A stretch of DNA of 32,438 nt, from NCBI GenBank assembly GCA_018667855.1, contig JABIRL010000363.1, positions 1 through 32,438 of the forward strand, read 5' to 3'. Position 1 is the stretch's first letter. Every line of letters starts with the position of its first letter. Source of the stretch: Rhodospirillaceae bacterium. Lineage in GTDB: Bacteria; Pseudomonadota; Alphaproteobacteria; GCA-2731375. Below the pieces are notes generated by a model. It saw only the letters and a program-made list of their open reading frames with translations. It was not told the DNA's origin and did no database searches. The translations under genes were made by a program, and so were the position numbers. Shown piece after piece: positions 16,052-23,585 of the stretch.

Positions 16052-17389
16052 ATGGACTGTTTTATCGGTATCGACCTGGGCTCCACCACCACCAAGGCGG
16101 TGGTGATGGATCAGAACCTGCAGGTTCTGGGCCGGGGTATCACCAATTCCCGCTCCAACTATGACGTGGCGGCCGAGGTTGCCAAACAGGAGGCCCTGCT
16201 GAATACCCGCTTCCATCTGTTCCGCCAAAGCCTGGATGGCGTTTCCGCGTTGGATGGCCGCTTGGACGAATTCCTGGACCAGCTGGTGCGGGACTTCCGG
16301 TTGGAGCAGTTTCTGGAGCAGTTGGCTGATCTGGAACAAACTTGTATCGCCAATGCGGATCCCGAACGTTTCGGCGGCGAGACGGAAGCCTTACATGAGG
16401 CCCTGGCCGAGGTCTTTCGTCGGTTGACGGTGGAGGCGCCGGAGCAGTTCGCGCCGGGCGCCCAGCGCAAGTCAGATTTCTTTCGCGATATCGCCGGCTC
16501 CCGCTATCTGGCGGTGGGCGAGGCAGTGGCAGGTGAATGCGATCTATCGTTTGATCATGTCCTGAACGTCTATGACCGTTCCATCATCGATGTGGAAAAC
16601 CGCATTTCCGAAGAGACCCTGTCGGACAAACTGCTGCGCGCCTTGGACCGGACCTTTACAGCTTTTGCCGATCTGTCGGCGGCCTCCGATGCGGTACATG
16701 CACCGATCAGGGCGGTACTGGATACGGCGTTGCAGGAAACCTATGTCATCGGCACCGGCTATGGCCGGGCCCGGCTGCCGTTCTCCAAGGAACATATTCG
16801 TTCGGAAATTCTCTGCCATGGTCTGGGCGCCCATGTCATGTATCCCGACACCGCCACCGTGCTCGATATAGGCGGCCAGGATACCAAGGCGATTCAGGTT
16901 GATCCGGCGGGTATCGTGGAAAACTTTCAGATGAACGACCGCTGCGCCGCCGGTTGCGGCCGCTACCTTGGCTATATCGCAGACGAAATGAACCTCGGGC
17001 TGCACGAACTGGGGCCCCTGGCGCTAAAATCCACCCGTAATGTGCGCATCAACTCCACCTGCACGGTTTTCGCCGGGGCCGAGTTGCGCGACCGGCTGTC
17101 CCTGGGGGAGGCCCGGGAAGATATCCTGGCCGGACTGCATCGCGCGATCATTCTGCGCGCAATGTCGATCCTCTCGCGTTCGGGCGGGATCCGCGATCAA
17201 TTCACCTTCACGGGCGGCGTCGCCAATAACGGCGCGGCCGTGAAGGCCTTGAAGCAGTTGATCAAGGAAAACTATGGCGACCTGACCATCAACATCGACC
17301 CGGATTCCATCTACACCGGCGCCCTGGGCGCGGCGACCTTCGCCCGCCGGGCGGTGGATGGCGACGCAACGGCAATTACGGAGCACTAA
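16052..17389 (+). CDS. bcrA: Benzoyl-CoA reductase subunit A, ATPase/electron activator (class I)
   Basis: A 445-residue ASKHA-fold ATPase of the BcrA/BadF/HgdC type. The phosphate-1 motif is [15 protein letters not shown] (~residues 6-20) and the second phosphate/adenosine motif is [13 protein letters not shown] (~272-284). The inter-subunit 4Fe-4S ligands are predicted to be Cys298 in DRCAAGCG and Cys337 in NSTCTVFAG. They are 39 residues apart, the same distance as in HgdC-type activators. The long insert between ~60 and ~240 distinguishes BcrA from the shorter BcrD. It pairs with BcrD; ATP hydrolysis drives ferredoxin electrons to the BC module. The ribosome site is GGGGAGG, 8 bases before the ATG. 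Confidence 0.93.
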   Translation: MDCFIGIDLGSTTTKAVVMDQNLQVLGRGITNSRSNYDVAAEVAKQEALLNTRFHLFRQSLDGVSALDGRLDEFLDQLVRDFRLEQFLEQLADLEQTCIANADPERFGGETEALHEALAEVFRRLTVEAPEQFAPGAQRKSDFFRDIAGSRYLAVGEAVAGECDLSFDHVLNVYDRSIIDVENRISEETLSDKLLRALDRTFTAFADLSAASDAVHAPIRAVLDTALQETYVIGTGYGRARLPFSKEHIRSEILCHGLGAHVMYPDTATVLDIGGQDTKAIQVDPAGIVENFQMNDRCAAGCGRYLGYIADEMNLGLHELGPLALKSTRNVRINSTCTVFAGAELRDRLSLGEAREDILAGLHRAIILRAMSILSRSGGIRDQFTFTGGVANNGAAVKALKQLIKENYGDLTINIDPDSIYTGALGAATFARRAVDGDATAITEH

Positions 17390-17390
17390 G

Positions 17391-18245
17391 ATGCAGATCC
17401 ATACAACGGCGGGAATCGACATCGGCACGGGCGCGGTCAAGGCGGTCTTATTTCAGAGCGAGGGCGGCGAAAATCCGAAATGGCTCGGCAAGCGGCTGGA
17501 GCGTATTCGCCGGCGCGATCCCCTGGATCTGGCCCGCCAATGCTTTGAGGAAATGCTGCTCGAGGCCGGCGTGCGGGAAGTCGACGTCAACTATATCGCC
17601 ACCACGGGCGAGGGCGAAAACGTTGAATTCCGCACCGGTCATTTCTATTCCATGACCACCCACGCCCGGGGCGCGATCTTTCTGCAGCCCGATACACGGG
17701 CGGCGATGGATGTGGGCGCCCTGCACGGCCGTGCCATCCGGGTCGATGCGCGGGGCAAGGTGCTGACCTACAAGATGACCAGCCAGTGCGCCTCAGGCTC
17801 CGGGCAGTTTCTGGAAAATATCGCCCGCTATCTGGGGGTTGCCCTGGACGAGGTCGGGGCCTTGTCGCAACAGGCTGATGACCCCGAGGCGGTCAGCTCC
17901 ATCTGTGCCGTGCTGGCGGAGACGGATGTGATCAACATGGTCAGCCGGGGTATCTCCACGCAAAATATTCTCAAGGGCATCCATACCTCCATGGCCGATC
18001 GGCTGGTCAAGCTGTTGAAGTCCACCAAGGTGGATGAAGGCGTGGTGCTTGTCACCGGCGGCCTGGCCAACGACAGCGGCCTGGTCGCGACCATGGCTGA
18101 GCGTATGGCGGCGCAGAAGATGGATGGCCTGGAATTGCAATCCCATCCGGATTCAATTCATGCCGGCGCCATCGGCGCGGCCCTGTGGGGCGCCTTCCGC
18201 CACAAGAAGTTGGCGGATCTGGAAGCCCTGCCCATTGCATCCTGA
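17391..18245 (+). CDS. bcrD: Benzoyl-CoA reductase subunit D, ATPase/electron activator (class I)
   Basis: A 284-residue short ASKHA ATPase (BadG equivalent). It begins GIDIGTGAVKAVLF (phosphate-1) and has DVGALHGRAIRVD as the second motif. Its cluster cysteines are Cys133 in SQCASGSGQF and Cys172 in SSICAVLAE, again 39 residues apart, so a single 4Fe-4S can be shared between BcrA and BcrD. A longer frame from 17358 overlaps bcrA, but GGAG 7 bases before the ATG at 17391 marks the real start, one base after the bcrA stop. The C-terminus has LVTGGLANDSGLVATM, typical of the fold. Ferredoxin follows 34 bases later. Confidence 0.92.
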   Translation: MQIHTTAGIDIGTGAVKAVLFQSEGGENPKWLGKRLERIRRRDPLDLARQCFEEMLLEAGVREVDVNYIATTGEGENVEFRTGHFYSMTTHARGAIFLQPDTRAAMDVGALHGRAIRVDARGKVLTYKMTSQCASGSGQFLENIARYLGVALDEVGALSQQADDPEAVSSICAVLAETDVINMVSRGISTQNILKGIHTSMADRLVKLLKSTKVDEGVVLVTGGLANDSGLVATMAERMAAQKMDGLELQSHPDSIHAGAIGAALWGAFRHKKLADLEALPIAS

Positions 18246-18279
18246 AATAGCACCCTGAATTCATCGCGAGGAAACGATC

Positions 18280-18528
18280 ATGGCCCTGTTGATCAACGAA
18301 ACCTGCACCGGTTGCGATGCGTGCGAGCCAGTCTGCCCCAACGAAGCGATTACGGTTGGCGATCCCATCTATGTCATCGACGCCTTCAAATGCACCGAAT
18401 GTGTCGGTCACGAGGATGAACCCCAATGCCGCATGGTCTGCCCCGTGGTCGACTGCATCGTACAAAACCCTGACTTTGTCGAAAGCGAGGACGAGTTGTT
18501 GGAGAAGTTCGAGGCGCTCGAAGCTTAG
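18280..18528 (+). CDS. fdx: 2[4Fe-4S] ferredoxin, electron donor to benzoyl-CoA reductase
   Basis: An 82-residue ferredoxin of the Allochromatium-type extended class. Cluster ligands are Cys9, 12, 15, 19 (CxxCxxCxxxCP) and Cys38, 41, 50, 54 (CxxC-8 residues-CxxxCP), plus an extra Cys59. The eight-residue loop between Cys41 and Cys50 and the acidic C-terminal helix are typical of the long-loop, low-potential ferredoxins found with BCR operons. It should carry electrons from KorAB to BcrA/BcrD. AGGAAA lies upstream of the ATG. Located 34 bases downstream of bcrD, so part of the same operon. Confidence 0.92.
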   Translation: MALLINETCTGCDACEPVCPNEAITVGDPIYVIDAFKCTECVGHEDEPQCRMVCPVVDCIVQNPDFVESEDELLEKFEALEA

Positions 18529-18540
18529 AGGGCAATGACG

Positions 18541-18786
18541 ATGGAAATTAGCGTGCCCCATTGGCAGGCCGAAGACGGCTGGCACATTGATGTGCGCGGT
18601 CTTGGCCCGCCGCAGCCCATGGTGCAAATCTTGACCCTGCTGCAAATCACCACCGACAGCGAAGTGATCGTGCATCACGACCGGGAACCGATCTACCTCT
18701 ATCCCGAGCTGGCGGAACGGGGTTGGAACCATGAAGTCATTCCCGGCGAGGATGGCGAGGTGCGTTTGCGCCTGTGGCCGGAATAG
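18541..18786 (+). CDS. DUF2249-domain protein
   Basis: An 81-residue protein matching the DUF2249 fold. It has GWHIDVRGLGPPQPMVQIL at the start, IVHHDREPIYLYPELAERGW in the middle and a short C-terminal strand. DUF2249 proteins commonly occur beside hemerythrin-like and NnrS-type genes in denitrifiers; their biochemical role is not settled. The family seems related to SirA-like folds. The ATG at 18535 is only 2 bases from the GAGGG ribosome site, so the ATG at 18541 (8-base spacing) is the better start. It follows the ferredoxin gene by 12 bases and overlaps or abuts the next gene, so it is in the bcr transcript. Confidence 0.8.
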   Translation: MEISVPHWQAEDGWHIDVRGLGPPQPMVQILTLLQITTDSEVIVHHDREPIYLYPELAERGWNHEVIPGEDGEVRLRLWPE

Positions 18787-18791
18787 ATGCC

Positions 18792-20078
18792 ATGACAGCC
18801 GGTACCGCGACTTTTCTTGGCAGTGCGTCAGAGCGTTTGCTGCCGCCCGGCATCGTGTTTCGGTTTTTCGGCACGGCGGTCATATTCCACGCCGTCGCCT
18901 GGGCCGTTGTGGCCATGCATGGCGAACAATTATCGGAATACCGGGGCGGGAGCGGGCCAATACTGGCGGCACTGCACCTCGTCACCCTGGGTGTATTCAC
19001 CATGACCGCCATGGGCGCCAGTCTGCAGCTGTTGCCGGTCGCGACCCTGCAGGGTTTTGCCGCGCCGGGCGCGATCAGTGCTTTGTGGTGGCTGTTTACG
19101 GCGGGAACCATTTGTTTGACCGTGGGCATGTACTGGAACAGTTATCAGGCCATGATACTGGGCGGCGGCGCCGTGACCCTGTCCGTCGTATTTTATCTCT
19201 GCCTGCTGGTGGGAAATCTGCGCCAGGGTGGAGCCATGGCGGTCGTGGTCGCGCATGGCCGGCTGGCGGCATTCTTTCTGGTTGTCCTTTTGGTCCTGGG
19301 TTTGGCTTTGATCATCAACCAACGGACAGGAATGTTGGCCGATAGCCAGCGCGCCGGGATCAGCCATATGTTGCTGGCCGCGTACGGATTCATGGGTCTG
19401 CTGGCCATGGGGTTTTCCTATGTTTTAATACCCATGTTCGCCTTGGCGCCCAACCCGCCGGACAGATGGGCGCTGCTTGCTTTGATCTGCATCTGTGTCG
19501 GGCTTGCCCTGGGCGTGACGGGCACATGGCTGGGCCGCGACGCCTGGGCCGCTGTTGGCGGCGGCCTCGGCTTGCTGGGCGGCGCCGTTCATGTTGCCTT
19601 GATGGTTCTAACCCTTCGGCGGCGAATGCGGAAGCGGTTGGGTCCGGCCTTCACTCTGATCCGGCTGTCGTGGGCGCTGTTTCTGCTCAGTCTGCTGTTG
19701 GGAACGGCCTGGACGATCGATTTGTCCGGGGACTGGGGACCGGCCATGTTTGGCCTGGCTTTGCTGGGTTGGTTGTTGAGTCTGTTGCTGGCGATCCTGC
19801 AACGGATTGTGCCCTTTCTGGCTTCCATGCATGCGGCCGCCAATCTGAAACGACGGCCGCCGACGGTAACCGCGCTGACCGCACCGGGGCCGCTTGCCAT
19901 ACATCTCTGCTGCCATTGCGGCGCCCTGGCGCTGTTGGCGCTGGGTATTCTTCTGAACCTGCCGCTTTTGGTGAAATTGGGGGCGGTTCTGGGTTTGGCG
20001 GGGGCCTTGGCTTTCGTCTGGTTTTTCTATCTGGCCATGGCCAAATTCCGAACCGCACTTTCACCACTCACGCCATGA
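18792..20078 (+). CDS. Polytopic membrane protein, NnrS / heme-copper oxidase subunit I-like
   Basis: A 428-residue, very hydrophobic protein with about twelve predicted membrane segments. The stretch AALHLVTLGVFTMTAMGASL (~residues 57-76) and a later VVAHGRLAAFF resemble the histidine-bearing helices of NnrS and of small heme-copper-oxidase subunit I-like proteins. Another candidate ligand is ISHMLLAAYGFMGLLAMGFSY. A HLCCHCG segment lies near the end. NnrS proteins relate to nitric oxide stress, binding heme and copper; the neighbours (DUF2249, hemerythrin) support this group. The start may be the ATG at 18792, or a GTG at 18774 overlapping the preceding gene. Function is inferred from family resemblance and context. 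Confidence 0.6.
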   Translation: MTAGTATFLGSASERLLPPGIVFRFFGTAVIFHAVAWAVVAMHGEQLSEYRGGSGPILAALHLVTLGVFTMTAMGASLQLLPVATLQGFAAPGAISALWWLFTAGTICLTVGMYWNSYQAMILGGGAVTLSVVFYLCLLVGNLRQGGAMAVVVAHGRLAAFFLVVLLVLGLALIINQRTGMLADSQRAGISHMLLAAYGFMGLLAMGFSYVLIPMFALAPNPPDRWALLALICICVGLALGVTGTWLGRDAWAAVGGGLGLLGGAVHVALMVLTLRRRMRKRLGPAFTLIRLSWALFLLSLLLGTAWTIDLSGDWGPAMFGLALLGWLLSLLLAILQRIVPFLASMHAAANLKRRPPTVTALTAPGPLAIHLCCHCGALALLALGILLNLPLLVKLGAVLGLAGALAFVWFFYLAMAKFRTALSPLTP

Positions 20079-20605
20079 ACGAAAAAGAAAGAATTGAGCA
20101 TCACATGTACCACGACAGCCAAATTGCCCAACTGCTGCATGACGAGCACCTTCGTACCATTGACCTGATGAACCGCCTGGAAGAGGCGACCAGCGGCCGG
20201 CGCGCCAAATCAGCGCCCGCCGATGATGATACCGCGGCAAAGCTTTTGCTGGCGGATCTGCATGCGGAACTGCAAGGCACGGCGGAACATCATTTTAGTT
20301 TCGAGGAAGAGAATATCTTTCCCGCGCTGATGGCCATTGGCGATGTGGGAATCCCGACCATTCTGCGCCAGGAGCATGCCCTGCTGCGTAATGTTTCGGA
20401 AACCCTGTTGCCCCTGGTGGAGCGTGCGCGGGAAGGCGGCTTTACGGAGCCGGATTGGTTGGAATTCCGCGATTTGGCACTTGATCTCGTGGAGCGGCAC
20501 ATCACCCATATCCAGAAAGAGGAAATGGGACTTTTGCCGGCCTTAAGCTCTCTGTTCGATGCCGAAGCGGCGAGTGAACTGGTCATCCGCTATGCCGAAA
20601 AATAA
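20075..20605 (+). CDS. Hemerythrin-like (HHE domain) protein
   Basis: A 176-residue four-helix hemerythrin-like protein. Iron ligands occur as LLHDEHLRTIDLM (first His), AEHHFSFEEENIFPAL (HxxxE pattern), ILRQEHALLRN and ERHITHIQKEEMGLLPAL (His-His-Glu). These give the expected di-iron site, which binds O2 or NO. The start overlaps the stop of the membrane-protein gene (ATGA), so the two are co-translated. A much longer frame upstream overlaps that membrane gene and is not real. Likely role: O2/NO sensing or scavenging, or Fe-S repair as in RIC/YtfE relatives. Context suggests protection of the oxygen-sensitive benzoyl-CoA reductase encoded upstream. Confidence 0.85.
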   Translation: MNEKERIEHHMYHDSQIAQLLHDEHLRTIDLMNRLEEATSGRRAKSAPADDDTAAKLLLADLHAELQGTAEHHFSFEEENIFPALMAIGDVGIPTILRQEHALLRNVSETLLPLVERAREGGFTEPDWLEFRDLALDLVERHITHIQKEEMGLLPALSSLFDAEAASELVIRYAEK

Positions 20606-20662
20606 AAGACCAGCCGAATTAATGTGGTGCGGCGATTTGCCGCCAACAGACGGGGCGCTCCT

Positions 20663-20676
20663 TTGATCTAGGTCAA
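20663..20676. promoter_or_regulatory. FNR/DNR-type (CRP-FNR family) binding site
   Basis: TTGAT-CTAG-GTCAA is a near-perfect FNR-family palindrome. A -10-like CATGAT lies at 20699-20704, which puts the box centre near -41.5 and the predicted start near 20711, the geometry of a class II FNR-activated promoter. It would drive the PAS-BTAD regulator starting at 20749 under low oxygen or nitrogen-oxide conditions. FNR and DNR/NnrR share the motif, so the actual regulator cannot be told apart. Confidence 0.7.
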
Positions 20677-20748
20677 ACCCCGGGGTCGGCTTTGGGAGCA
20701 TGATTTTTGGCAAGTTGATGACGGCGCAATAGAATAGGGGGATGGGCC

Positions 20749-21918
20749 TTGAAGACGACTGATCTGGTTGCTTTCGCCTCCGATCCGGCTTTTGCCGTCA
20801 ATGGGGATATGCGGGTGGTGGCGTGGAATGCTGCCGCCGAGACCTTGCTGGGTTATTCCGCCGCCGAAGCCGTTGGGCAAAGGTGCGGCCATGTGTTGCA
20901 GGCTTTCTATCCCACGGGCGAGCCGCTTTGTTCCATTCTATGCGAGGGCCGGGCCTGTATGGGTATGGGGCATAAATGGTCTCTCGCCGCCTGCCGCATC
21001 CGACACCGTAGCGGCGACATGGTTGCCGCCGGGATCTCCACGCTGGTCTTGCCGGTCGACGCGAGAACGGAACCCGATGGTGACGCGGTCGCCGTGATTT
21101 TCATGCGAAATATAAGTGGCGAAGCCGAGGAAATCGGGGCCGTAACACCATTGCGAATTTTTACCATGGGACAGTTCGGCCTGGCGATCGCCGGCGAAGG
21201 GTTGAACGTTGAAGGCTGGAAGCGGAAACAGGCAGCCATGGTTCTGAAAATCCTGGTCAGTCATCTGGGCCGGCCTGTTCACCGCGAGCGGCTGATCGAA
21301 TGGCTATGGCCCGATGCGGATGCGACCCGCGGTTGGGAGCGTTTGAAAGTTACAGTTTCCTACCTGCGGGGCAAGTTGCGCGCCGGTGGCGGCGTGGAGG
21401 ATGTGATTGAAACGGTGGGTCAATCCTATTTGCTGCGCCGGGATGCGGTCTGGGTTGATTCAGACGCATTCGCTTCCTTGGTTACGGCCGGTTTGGAATT
21501 TCTTGCCGACGATAACTTGGGTGAAGCACGGGCCCGTTTTGAGGAGGCGGAAAGCCTCTATCGCGGTAACTATCTGGAAGACGAACCCTACGCCGAATGG
21601 TGCGCCGAAGAGCGGGAGCACTTGCGCGAGGTTCACCTCGAACTGTTGGCCGGAATGGCGAAAACCTATGCCGCGGAAGGTTTGTATATGGAAGCCTCCC
21701 GCGTTTGCCGCACCGCACTGTACCATGATCCCTGCCGCGAAAGTTTTTTGCGCGCCTTGCTTGAAAACCTCGTCAACTTTGGCCGACCGGACTGGGCCGA
21801 GGCGCACTATGCGTCATGGTGTCGCAGCCTTGATGACGAATATGGTCTGCAGCCGACCGATGAAACCCTCAGAGTTTACCGCGATTTAGTCGCCGGGCGG
21901 AGTGCCGCCGCCAGCTAA
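20749..21918 (+). CDS. PAS-domain SARP-like transcriptional regulator (winged helix plus BTAD)
   Basis: A 389-residue regulator of unusual architecture. Residues ~1-125 form a PAS domain (AFAVNGDMRVVAWNAAAETLLGY) with five cysteines: Cys46, 61, 65, 70 and 82. Four of them are in the stretch EPLCSILCEGRACMGMG and just before it, so metal, Fe-S or redox sensing is possible. Residues ~140-225 are an OmpR/SARP-type winged helix (LKILVSHLGRPVHRERLIEWLWP, LKVTVSYLRGKL). The rest is a BTAD tetratricopeptide-like domain (ALYHDPCRESFLRALLENLVNFG, YGLQPTDETLRVYRDL). The start is a TTG with AGGGGGA 7 bases upstream; the nearby ATG at 20742 terminates after six codons. It lies between an FNR-type box and the downstream reductase genes, so I infer it controls them. 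Confidence 0.82.
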   Translation: MKTTDLVAFASDPAFAVNGDMRVVAWNAAAETLLGYSAAEAVGQRCGHVLQAFYPTGEPLCSILCEGRACMGMGHKWSLAACRIRHRSGDMVAAGISTLVLPVDARTEPDGDAVAVIFMRNISGEAEEIGAVTPLRIFTMGQFGLAIAGEGLNVEGWKRKQAAMVLKILVSHLGRPVHRERLIEWLWPDADATRGWERLKVTVSYLRGKLRAGGGVEDVIETVGQSYLLRRDAVWVDSDAFASLVTAGLEFLADDNLGEARARFEEAESLYRGNYLEDEPYAEWCAEEREHLREVHLELLAGMAKTYAAEGLYMEASRVCRTALYHDPCRESFLRALLENLVNFGRPDWAEAHYASWCRSLDDEYGLQPTDETLRVYRDLVAGRSAAAS

Positions 21919-21970
21919 CTGGCTGTTTCCGACTGTTGTTCATGATCCTGACATGACCTGGCGGCGCGGT

Positions 21971-22001
21971 GTTACCGACGTGTTACCGCCCCATGCTACC
22001 G
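21971..22001 (+). repeat. Heptamer direct-repeat array 1 (GTTACCG), candidate SARP operator
   Basis: Three direct heptamers: GTTACCG at 21971, GTTACCG at 21982 and GCTACCG at 21995, so spacings are 11 and 13 bases. SARP-family regulators bind heptamer direct repeats spaced about 11 bases, one DNA turn. It lies just after the SARP-like gene. An autoregulatory or downstream role is possible. Confidence 0.5.
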
Positions 22002-22070
22002 ATTTGCCATGTCCAAAAGACAGCAAACTTCACAGCAAAATTCGATGCGGCATCGGATGTTTCCCCCGGT

Positions 22071-22112
22071 GTTACCGCCAGTATTACCCATGGTGTTACC
22101 GCAGCGTAACCG
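22071..22112 (+). repeat. Heptamer direct-repeat array 2 (GTTACCG), candidate SARP operator
   Basis: Four heptamers: GTTACCG (22071), ATTACCC (22083), GTTACCG (22095), GTAACCG (22106), with spacings 12, 12 and 11 bases. The last two also form a GTTAC-N6-GTAAC inverted pair, so the array may serve a dimer as well. It lies 70 bases upstream of the small ORF at 22182 and ~340 bases upstream of the first peroxidase gene. No clear -10 hexamer was found at the expected place. A short GC-rich hairpin (22141-22154) follows. Confidence 0.5.
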
Positions 22113-22181
22113 CCCCATGCTCGGATGCTTGGGAACCTGCCCCGCCGGGGCGGGACAAGCAAACGAGACGGCGGATGCGAA

Positions 22182-22397
22182 ATGGTTGAACCGGGAACTC
22201 CGGGGTCGTTCGTGGCGCGGATTTGGTTGGAAGGTGAATCGGGGAATAACCCAACGTGGCGCGGTCACATACGCCACGTCCAGGGAAAGGAAGAGGGTTA
22301 TTTCCAAAATCTCTCGGAAATGAAGGCGTTTCTCGAGCGGATCAGCGGCATTCCCCTGCCACTCAAGGATAATTCGGAAGCGGATGACCAGGAATGA
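22182..22397 (+). CDS. Small conserved hypothetical protein
   Basis: A 71-residue protein, MVEPGTPGSF start, with the pattern FVARIWLEGESG, WRGHIRHVQGKEEGYFQNL and MKAFLERISG. This WRGHIRHVQ...YFxxL...FL layout resembles a small protein type I have met in many bacteria without known function. It is predicted to be cytoplasmic and has no cysteines or signal peptide. No good ribosome site is visible, so the start is uncertain; the frame is open further upstream to 22125, but the similarity begins near 22182. It lies between the heptamer arrays and the first peroxidase gene, on the same strand, 57 bases before that gene. It may be the first gene of the reductase operon. Confidence 0.55.
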   Translation: MVEPGTPGSFVARIWLEGESGNNPTWRGHIRHVQGKEEGYFQNLSEMKAFLERISGIPLPLKDNSEADDQE

Positions 22398-22454
22398 AAA
22401 GTTCAAACAAAACGAAATTGCCGAAGCCGTTCTTTGTTGTTGAGAGGTCTCGTG

Positions 22455-23576
22455 ATGAATAGAAAATTACCGTCAAGGATCGTCAGGCTGGTGCCCTTGG
22501 CGACCGGCGCCGTGATTGCCGCCATGCTGGCCGCCTCGCCGGCAGCGGCAGCGGACTTCGGACCCGTCAAGACCATGAAGGTCGACGCCAAGAAGGCCGC
22601 GTTGGGCAAACGTTTGTTTTTTGACCCCCGTCTGTCGGGGGATGCCGCGATCAGCTGTTCCACCTGTCATATCCCCGACAAGGGTTTCGCGGATGGGTTG
22701 CCGCTGGCCAAGGCCTATCCCGGATCGGAAGGTTTTCGTAACACGCCCACCTTGATCAACGCCGCGCAAAAGGCGGCCTGGTTTCATGACGGGCGCATCG
22801 GCACCAACCTGAACGATGTGACGCGCGAATCCATCACTGAAACCTACTCCATGAACATGGACATGCGTCTGATGCAGGAACGCATCAAGCAGGATCCCAT
22901 CTATGTAAAGATGTTCAAGGATGCCGGCTATGGCGAACCGTCCAACGGGTCGGTCCGCAAGGCAATTCCCGAATTTCTGAAAACCCTGACATCGCGGGGC
23001 GCGCCCTTCGATAAGGGCAATTTGTCCGACGCCGCACAGCGCGGTTTTGAGCTGTTTAAGGGCAAGGCCGGCTGTGCGCAATGTCATTCCGGCGACAGGT
23101 TCAGCGACGATCAACCCCATAACACGGGCGTGCCGGAAAATCCCGAGATCTGGTCGAACCCCTTGCGGCACATTACCTACGTCGCCTTCGGCATGTTCAT
23201 CGGTATTGAGAATTATATGAACGTTCGCCGGGACGTGGGCGCCCATATCCGCACCCACAAGTCCGATGGCTCCGATATCGGCAAGTTCATGACGCCGACC
23301 CTGCGGGAGCTGAAACAGACCGCGCCGTACATGCACAACGGCACCATGGCGACCCTGGCCGACGTGGTGACCTTCTACAACAACGGCGGCGGCACGGATG
23401 CCAATCAAGATTCCCGGATCAAACCCCTTGGTCTCAGCAAGGAAGAGCGGGCCAATCTAGTTGCTTTCCTGGAATCCCTCTCCGGCGATCCCCTGACCGG
23501 GCCCGAGCATGTCTGGAAGGACAAAATCAATGTCAATTACGCGGCCATCGAAAACTGGCTGCAAGCGAAGAATTAG
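22455..23576 (+). CDS. Di-heme cytochrome c peroxidase/MauG-family protein, IdrP-like
   Basis: A 373-residue periplasmic protein. The signal peptide spans ~residues 1-31, ending ...ASPAAAA before DFGPVK. Two c-type heme sites are seen: CSTCH (Cys68, Cys71, His72) and CAQCH (Cys207, Cys210, His211). The C-terminal part has APYMHNGTMATL, typical of the CCP/MauG family. A nearby ATG at 22434 exists, but TGAGAGG 7 bases before the ATG at 22455 favours the latter. It is one of two such genes ahead of a Rieske and a molybdopterin gene. In iodate reductase clusters two such peroxidases (IdrP1, IdrP2) are thought to process hydrogen peroxide or hypoiodous acid produced in iodate reduction. Whether this is P1 or P2 cannot be told by eye. 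Confidence 0.85.
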   Translation: MNRKLPSRIVRLVPLATGAVIAAMLAASPAAAADFGPVKTMKVDAKKAALGKRLFFDPRLSGDAAISCSTCHIPDKGFADGLPLAKAYPGSEGFRNTPTLINAAQKAAWFHDGRIGTNLNDVTRESITETYSMNMDMRLMQERIKQDPIYVKMFKDAGYGEPSNGSVRKAIPEFLKTLTSRGAPFDKGNLSDAAQRGFELFKGKAGCAQCHSGDRFSDDQPHNTGVPENPEIWSNPLRHITYVAFGMFIGIENYMNVRRDVGAHIRTHKSDGSDIGKFMTPTLRELKQTAPYMHNGTMATLADVVTFYNNGGGTDANQDSRIKPLGLSKEERANLVAFLESLSGDPLTGPEHVWKDKINVNYAAIENWLQAKN

Positions 23577-23585
23577 GAGATCGCC

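Noticed and set aside
15104-16339. Open frame of 411 codons on the minus strand
   Set aside because: Antisense to bcrB and the start of bcrA, both of which have full family motifs.
13548-18245. 2-hydroxyacyl-CoA dehydratase (HgdABC-type) system
   Set aside because: Family folds are shared, but four subunits in the CBAD order with two ATPases plus fdx and korAB identify class I benzoyl-CoA reductase.
19466-20605. Hemerythrin-like gene starting at 19466
   Set aside because: The first ~200 codons overlap the membrane-protein gene in another frame and have no family features; the ATGA overlap start at 20075 is used instead.
21971-22112. CRISPR array
   Set aside because: The repeated unit is only 7 bases with 4-6 base gaps and no long spacers; operator-like direct repeats fit better.
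22141-22154. GC-rich hairpin as intrinsic terminator
   Set aside because: The stem is only about five base pairs and no T-run follows; it may be incidental.
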